A DNA stretch of 64,000 nucleotides from Anaeramoeba flamelloides. Its lineage: Eukaryota > Metamonada > Anaeramoebidae. A program made the position numbers and the translations under genes. The stretch spans positions 3,720,501-3,784,500 of the forward strand of contig JANTQA010000051.1 of the NCBI GenBank assembly GCA_027625915.1, written 5' to 3'. Shown piece by piece: positions 58,640 to 64,000 of this stretch (its first letter is position 1; each line of letters starts with the position of its first letter). Below the pieces are notes generated by a model. That model was not told the DNA's origin. It did no database searches and saw only the letters and a program-made list of their open reading frames with translations.

Positions 58640-59330
58640 CACTTTTGTTTGTTTCTCGTTTGATGAAAAATAAAAAAAAAAAAAAAAAAAAAAAAATAAT
58701 TATTCAATTATTGTTTTTTTGTTTTTTAAGAATTTTTGGCTTGGATCAAGTCATTTGTGAAAAGTGCGACAAGTTAAATTTGGAACTTAACAATTAAAGT
58801 AAGTATACTGAAGTTTGTCATCTATTTTATAGATACTGTTAGATTTTAATTAAAATAAATAGAATTATATCTTGCGAGTAACAATAACACATGTTTAAAA
58901 ATGATTTGAAAAATTTTCAGGTTTTTTTTGATAAAATTGTGATTTTTCATTAACGGGTGAAAACTTTCAACATGGTGTAAAAGGGAGAGGAAACTTTCAA
59001 GTCTAAATCTGATGTTTTAAATGACAATAAATTCCCTTTAATAAACCATTGGAGATGTTTGTGTTTTTTTTAATTTGAATAAAGTATTTTCTATTTTCTC
59101 TTGAGGTTTCTACACCAAATTATATCCTTTCTTTTTAAAATGAAATAGAATGTTACCAAATACATTATATATATGGTCAAGCTTCTTGACCCTTATGGCA
59201 TACTAGAAAAGTATCATAGTTAATGAAAAAATCATAATTTTGACAAAAAAAACATGAAAAATTTTGAAATCATTTTTACTCAAAATGATCTCAAAAAATG
59301 TAGTATTGAAAAAAAAATTAAAAATGAGCT
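58640..59330. other. Intergenic downstream of THOC7
   Basis: AT-rich with an A22-type homopolymer near 58673-58696; no gene seen. Confidence 0.45.
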
Positions 59331-59334
59331 AATT

Positions 59335-59960
59335 TTTTACTTTTTGATAACCTCACTTATTATAAAAATCATTGGTTGATAAAAGATATTGGATCAAAAA
59401 TTATTTTCCAAGATATTTAACAATTAAAGTTGGATAATCCAATTTTCTATTAATATTTTTTTTCAAATTAAATAATAAAAAAGATGGAAAATTTTATTCT
59501 TCTAGTTAAGAGGTAATTTTATTATATTTTAAAAGCATTCTAATTCTGATGAATATTAATAGAAAATGTGGATAGCCAATTATTTATAATATTAAAGAAT
59601 TATTTATAATTTTAAATTGAAAACTATTTTTTATTTTAATTTTCCATTAGGTTTTTTTTAATTTTTTGTATAAACTGAAAATTTAATAAATTTTCGTTGA
59701 TTTTAAAAAGTAAAATAAAACTAATAAAAATTTCAATAATTATCACCAGTTATTTTTTTTATCACTATTTCAGTTTTATTAGATGATTTTTTTTTAAAAC
59801 TATTAGTTATTATCTCTAAAAGTAAATATCTCGAAGTTGAATTAAACTAAAATTCATCCTTACGTTTATTTCGAATTTCAAACCTGAAAAAACATCTTTT
59901 TTTCTTGACTAGAGACTTTTAAAAAATGTTGTTATACCAACAACAATAAATACCATAGCC
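59335..59960 (+). repeat. Dispersed repeat, direct copy of 2980-4240, with one hairpin module
   Basis: Same landmarks as the copy at 3 kb (GGATCAAAAATTATTTT at 59391, TTAGATGATTT and AAAACTATTAGTTATTATCT at 59778-59815). Between them lies a single family-A module (59648-59715, TTAGGTTTTTTTTAATTTTT and complement). Confidence 0.6.
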
Positions 59961-60227
59961 TCATGAAAATAAAGTTATGTAATTTTGATTATATTGGAAA
60001 TAAACTTATTTCTCAAGATGAAAGGTTGAGGAAAGTAATATTTTTACCTAACTTTTTTTTTCAATTTTATTTTTTCATGCTAGTGTCATACAAAGGCGTC
60101 CGAAATAAGATAAACGTCTTTTTTAAAAATAAAATGAAATCTTGATATGATTTTATTTTTTGAATTTTTTGTAATTTGTATTTTGGACTAGTGAATTTGG
60201 ATGAGTAGAGAACCATCTTCGCAATTT

Positions 60228-60434
60228 ATTACAGTCGGTTTCACTTTTAAGGCACAAACTTTCAACGAAATTTAAGGCACAAAAAAATCTCAAATTAAGG
60301 CACAAAATTTGGAAATTTTTTTTTTTTACAATTTATTTATACTAGAATTTAAATTTTGTGCTTTAATTTGAGATTTTTTTTGTGCTTTAAATTTCGTTAA
60401 AAATTTGTGCCTTAAAAGTGAAACTGACTGTAAT
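60228..60434. mobile_element. 207-bp palindromic MITE with TA ends
   Basis: Almost the whole element is one hairpin: 60229-60315 (TTACAGTCGGTTTCACTTTT ...) is complementary to 60350-60433 (... AAAAGTGAAACTGACTGTAA). The arms contain the phrase AAGGCACAAA three times in different contexts. The edges read TACAGT...ACTGTA, which suggests a mariner-type TA target. Related copies at 55652 and 61805. Confidence 0.75.
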
Positions 60435-60439
60435 TTGAG

Positions 60440-61800
60440 TATATTTTTTGAATTCAACTATTCACATATTTCAAATATATAGTGAAAAAAAGTAAAATAT
60501 GTCCCTACGACCCAAAAAACACTAAAAATGGAAAATTGATCAAATATTTTCCATTAATACAATTAAAAAAACTAAATGAAAAAATTAAAATAAATAAAGT
60601 TTCAATTTAACTTTTTCTTGAAAACATTTTTTGCCAAAATGATTGAATTCACACTTGAAATTGTGTATATTTTTAGATAAAAAATCTTGTTTTAACTCAT
60701 TTACTAAAATAAATTCTAAATTATGGGAATTTTCTTTACACAAAAGGGACTAATTTGGTCTTCAAATGTTTTTTTTTAGTTTTAAATGGTAAAATTAAAA
60801 AAAAGTTAAATTAAAAGGATAAACACTCTGGAAAAGCATTTTAATTTAATATATTAACATAATTCTTTGCTTTCAAACTTTTCTTAACTCCAATTTTTCA
60901 AAAAAAAATAAAAAAGTGCAAAGTAATTTCAAAAAATATTTTTGATATTCAAAAGTTGACAGTGTTCTTATTCTAAAAAAATTTATCCCAGTGGTTAATT
61001 GAATTAAGTTATAAACTTAGATTTCGAAAAATATAAATAAGAAAACAATAGTGATTAATTTTATTAAGGAAATATTATTTATCAAAAAAAATCAAGTTAA
61101 TTCTTGAAATTTGTGAAAAAAACATTTTTCTTTTATATTGGAAAGTTTTGATTCCAAAAAAATCAATTATTTTGTCTGTGTTTTTCTTTTGAATTATTAA
61201 TATTTCAACGAATTTCGATAAAATAAAACTAATTTAACTACTTGTGATTAAATAACTATTAATTAAATAAAGTTTAACAAAATATTAGAAAGGAAATTCA
61301 GATATATATATATATATACAAATTCAAGTTTGAAAAAGGCCCTTCTCTTGTTTTCACAATATGAAAAAAAATTGCCAAAGAATTTTTAAAATTGAGAAAA
61401 TATTTTTAACAAATTCTTTGGTCTTATTAAAAAGAACCACTATAACATCTAATGAATTTTTGGAAGAAAACAATTGACCCTGAATTTTTGAGACAAAATT
61501 ACTTTTGTCCAAAAATATCTTTAAGAAAATTTTAATTTTGAAAAATAAAATGTCATCTCATAATTTGTAAAAAAAAATTTCAAAGCAAATTTGAAAACAG
61601 AGTTTAAAAATTTAATTTTTATGAACTTTCATCTTATGATAATACTAATATTTATCAATTAGTTGAAATGTCTCTTTTTTTGAAGAACTAAGAGAATTAT
61701 CTCAATAAAGAAAAACAATCTTTACATAGATAATCCTAGCAAAAAAAAAACATTGTTAATTATAATAATACAGGAGAAGGTTATAAACAGGGTAAACATT
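60440..61800. other. Intergenic, no gene seen
   Basis: AT-rich, with a TATATA tract at about 61302-61318; no gene or repeat recognised. Confidence 0.45.
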
Positions 61801-61804
61801 TTTA

Positions 61805-61975
61805 TACAGAAAGTACTACCTTAAGACACAAACTTTTATCAAAAAAAAGGCACAAAAAAATACAAAATTAATGGACATTAATTTGGATTCTATTTAAATA
61901 ATTTTTGTAAAAAAAAATCTGAATTTTGTATCATAATTTTAGATTATTTTTGTTTTGTTGTAAATATTGAAACTC
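61805..61975. mobile_element. Degenerate copy of the palindromic MITE
   Basis: Begins TACAGAAAGTACTACCTTAA and carries GACACAAACTTTTATC and AAGGCACAAAAAAATACAAA as in 60228-60434; the right arm is eroded. Confidence 0.45.
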
Positions 61976-62084
61976 AAAAAGCTCCAAAAATGAGCAAAGT
62001 ATATTTAATTTCTCCTTTTTCTATTAAATTTGAAAAAAAATGTGTAATGAAGAGATTGTATTCAATAAAATTATCTCCAAATTG

Positions 62085-62270
62085 CAGTGTGGGTTTCAAG
62101 AATTTAAAAGAATGGAGAAAAATCTATGATTTTACTCATTTTTTATTAAATTCTGGAAAATCTAGGCACTCTGCGGCACTCTACGGCACTTCCCATTATT
62201 TTTTTTTTAATTTCAGAAATAAACCAGAAATTTATTTAATTTTTTGGTTTATTTCTAATAAAAAAAAAAC
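62085..62270. repeat. Hairpin modules (family A) with tag series
   Basis: A CAAGAATTTAAAAGAATGGAG...TTAAATTCTGGAAAATC module, tag CTAGGCACTCTGCGGCACTC then TACGGCACTTCCC (62162-62195), then an AATTTCAGAAATAAACCAG module. A 129-codon open frame across it is discounted. Confidence 0.6.
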
Positions 62271-62724
62271 ATATACAATCCAAGTCACTCTATTGAATAA
62301 TAAATTGATTTTTAGATTGTTTTTTCTCTTAGTTATTAATGTGGACAAGATTATAACTCATATAATATATTTTCTTTAAAAAATTACAAATAAAAAAAAT
62401 GATTTTTCTAAATAAAAACAAGAAAAAGAGATGGTTGTGCAAGAAATAATAATGATTTCAATAAAAAATAATTATAAAAAAAATTATAAAGTTTTATTTT
62501 TTTAACCAAAGTTTTAAATGAGTTATTATTTTTTTCCTTTCAAAACTTTTCCATTTTGTATCTTAATAATTACTGATTATTTAAATATTTTTTAGTAAAG
62601 AATTTATACTTACGATTTAAATCAATAAAAAGAAAAAATATATTAAAACCTATTCAGCAGAATTTTATTTTTTCTCAAATTATTAGAACTTTGGATTATA
62701 TCTATACTAAAGTCACAAAAAAGT

Positions 62725-62905
62725 TATAAAAATCGCGATTATTCTGATCAAATCGCGATAATATCAGAAAATCGCGCTATTCAATATTATCACGATAATA
62801 CCACAAATCGCGAGATTCTATAAAATCGTCATAATTATTTAAAAATCAAGAAAATTGCCAAAATATTGTGATTAAAAAGTAATCACGATATTCTATATTG
62901 ATGGA
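62725..62905. repeat. Cluster of ATCGCGAT-type palindromes
   Basis: AAATCGCGATT, AAATCGCGATAAT, AAATCGCGCTATT and AAATCGCGAGATT within 62733-62820, followed by AT(C)ACGAT variants (62787-62795, 62881-62891). CG-rich cores stand out in this AT-rich background. Confidence 0.6.
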
Positions 62906-62909
62906 ATTT

Positions 62910-63455
62910 GAGGTTAATTCAGAAATATTTTAACAAAAAAATTTTTTTTGCTCAAAAAACAAATTATATGAAAAAAATTTATTCTTTTCAGAAACACAAA
63001 AACTGTGTGAACTATTTTTTTAATAATTGATTAATTACAAAATAATAATTTCTCAAGTTATAGTATTTTCCAAAATGAAAAAATTTATAAGAAAACTAAT
63101 TGTCATAAAAATTTTTATATTAAAAAATTAAAAACAAATATGAAACACATCTAATAAAGTTTTTAAATTTCAAAATCTTGAACCAATTAGAAAATAAATA
63201 AGGAGTTTTTATTTGGAATAATACTCTTTAATTTTTTTTTTTTTTTTTGTTGGTTTGAATTATTTGATTGTAAAAATTTCAAAATTTAAAAAAAAAATTT
63301 TTTTATCATTATGATTATTTTGAAATAAAATTTTTCATTGTTTTACTGAGAAATGAAACTATTTTTTTTTTTGAAATAGAAAAAAATATTTATTTTTTGG
63401 TTATTAAATGCTCTATTTAAATTAATAGATTAATCCTTTCACATATCAAAAAAAA
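62910..63455. other. Intergenic, no gene seen
   Basis: AT-rich 3' flank of the BTB gene. Confidence 0.4.
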
Positions 63456-64000
63456 TTAAATGATGTTGAATTGTTTCTTTAATCGAGTTAGATGTAAATT
63501 TAATGCCTTTGATCCTAATTGATAATATTCGGTAGCATCCTGAAGTTCTTCAACAATTAATTGTGGATCATCATCAGCTGTCAATTCAATCTGGTTTGTA
63601 TATAAAAATTTAATGAATATTTCGATTGATTCAACAGTTTTCCCCGAAAAGTCCTTTATACTATTAATGTTTTTATTTTCATTGATGTTATTAAACATTT
63701 CTCTAAATAATCCACTTTTAGCATACAGAACGAATTTATGAACGAAAATTTCTTCAAATTCTTCTTCTTCTTCATTATCGTCATATTCTTCCTCGTCATC
63801 AATTGTAACCTTGATTGTGAAATCTTTAGAATCATCATCCTTAAAAAGTTTAGCTAAATCAGATTTTAATTTATGAGAAATTGGGTTTTCAATTCCAAAT
63901 TTAAGACAGATTTTTTTCAAAATCATTGGTTTGGTGATTTTGTCTCCATATAGCCAATAAAAGAAAACTTCAAGTTCTTCATCAGTATGGTACGATAAGA
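63456..64000 (-). CDS. BTB/POZ-domain protein, N-terminal part beyond the window
   Basis: Reading frame open from the window edge (64000) to a TAA at 63456; the internal Met at 63926 is not the start because conserved sequence continues upstream of it. The first residues (HTDEELEVFFYWLYGDKI) look like the end of one BTB domain (the F-x-x-WLY-(T/G)D element). Then comes a second BTB: a KDFTIKV strand, a Glu/Asp-rich insertion, FVHKFVLYAKSGLFREMF (the usual HK-x-VL-x-x-RS-x-x-F-x-x-MF block), FIKFLYTNQIEL and a YYQLGSKAL-type end. Tandem BTBs downstream of RCC1 repeats are typical of IBtk-like and amoebal RCC1-BTB proteins, which often act as cullin-3 adaptors; that role is inferred. A kelch or RCC1 part would lie outside the window. 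Confidence 0.82.
   Translation of the reverse strand, partial: LSYHTDEELEVFFYWLYGDKITKPMILKKICLKFGIENPISHKLKSDLAKLFKDDDSKDFTIKVTIDDEEEYDDNEEEEEFEEIFVHKFVLYAKSGLFREMFNNINENKNINSIKDFSGKTVESIEIFIKFLYTNQIELTADDDPQLIVEELQDATEYYQLGSKALNLHLTRLKKQFNII

Noticed and set aside
61990..62379. 129-codon plus-strand frame
   Set aside because: Crosses hairpin modules of the repeat family and their tags; not protein-like.

Overview
This is a very AT-rich eukaryotic nuclear segment. Evidence for a eukaryote: spliced genes with GT...AG introns, a GPI-anchor enzyme subunit (PIG-F), a scaffold nucleoporin (Nup205/Nup192 family), the chromosomal passenger protein INCENP, THO subunit THOC7, a BTB-domain protein, and a tRNA-Arg with internal A and B boxes. 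Stop codons TAA and TGA are both used as stops, which fits the standard code. Three enzymes or redox proteins look bacterial in type (aminoacyl-histidine dipeptidase PepD, deoxyribose-phosphate aldolase, and a NapH-like membrane iron-sulfur protein). Together with the tandem BTB protein, this suggests an anaerobic or microaerophilic free-living protist, perhaps an Anaeramoeba-like amoeba. That placement is an inference from family content and was not tested.

Layout. 236-7301 (+): PepD in three exons, with a 5.4-kb second intron full of repeats. 7.3-10.4 kb: dispersed repeats. 10493-12896 (-): Myb-like protein broken by a frameshift. 13-17 kb: a foldback element and a hairpin-module array, then a small two-exon gene candidate. 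17782-18573 (-): PIG-F. 19155-19280 (-): orphan first exon resembling proteasome subunit RPN5/PSMD12. 19558-19629 (+): tRNA-Arg(UCG). 19.9-21.5 kb: a diverged direct repeat. 23442-24891 (+): NapH-like 4Fe-4S membrane protein. 27315-29163 (-): INCENP. 29.2-33 kb: repeats. 33057-39913 (-): deoxyribose-phosphate aldolase with a 5.7-kb intron and a C-terminal membrane anchor. 40379-41577 (+): unrecognised spliced gene. 45357-54212 (+): Nup205-family nucleoporin, 5' end unresolved. 54.3-57.9 kb: repeats. 57954-58634 (+): THOC7. 58.7-63.4 kb: repeats. 63456-64000 (-): BTB protein running off the edge.

The genes are not an operon or a pathway cluster; they are unrelated housekeeping and regulatory genes on both strands. 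The most distinctive feature is the non-coding DNA. It is built from dispersed repeats: (1) arrays of self-complementary hairpin modules separated by short GC-richer tags; (2) several terminal-inverted-repeat or foldback elements of MITE type, some with recognisable TA or TTA target duplications; and (3) other long repeats present two or three times in direct or inverted orientation. The long introns of PepD, the aldolase and Nup205 are made of the same material. All repeat boundaries were read by eye and are approximate.
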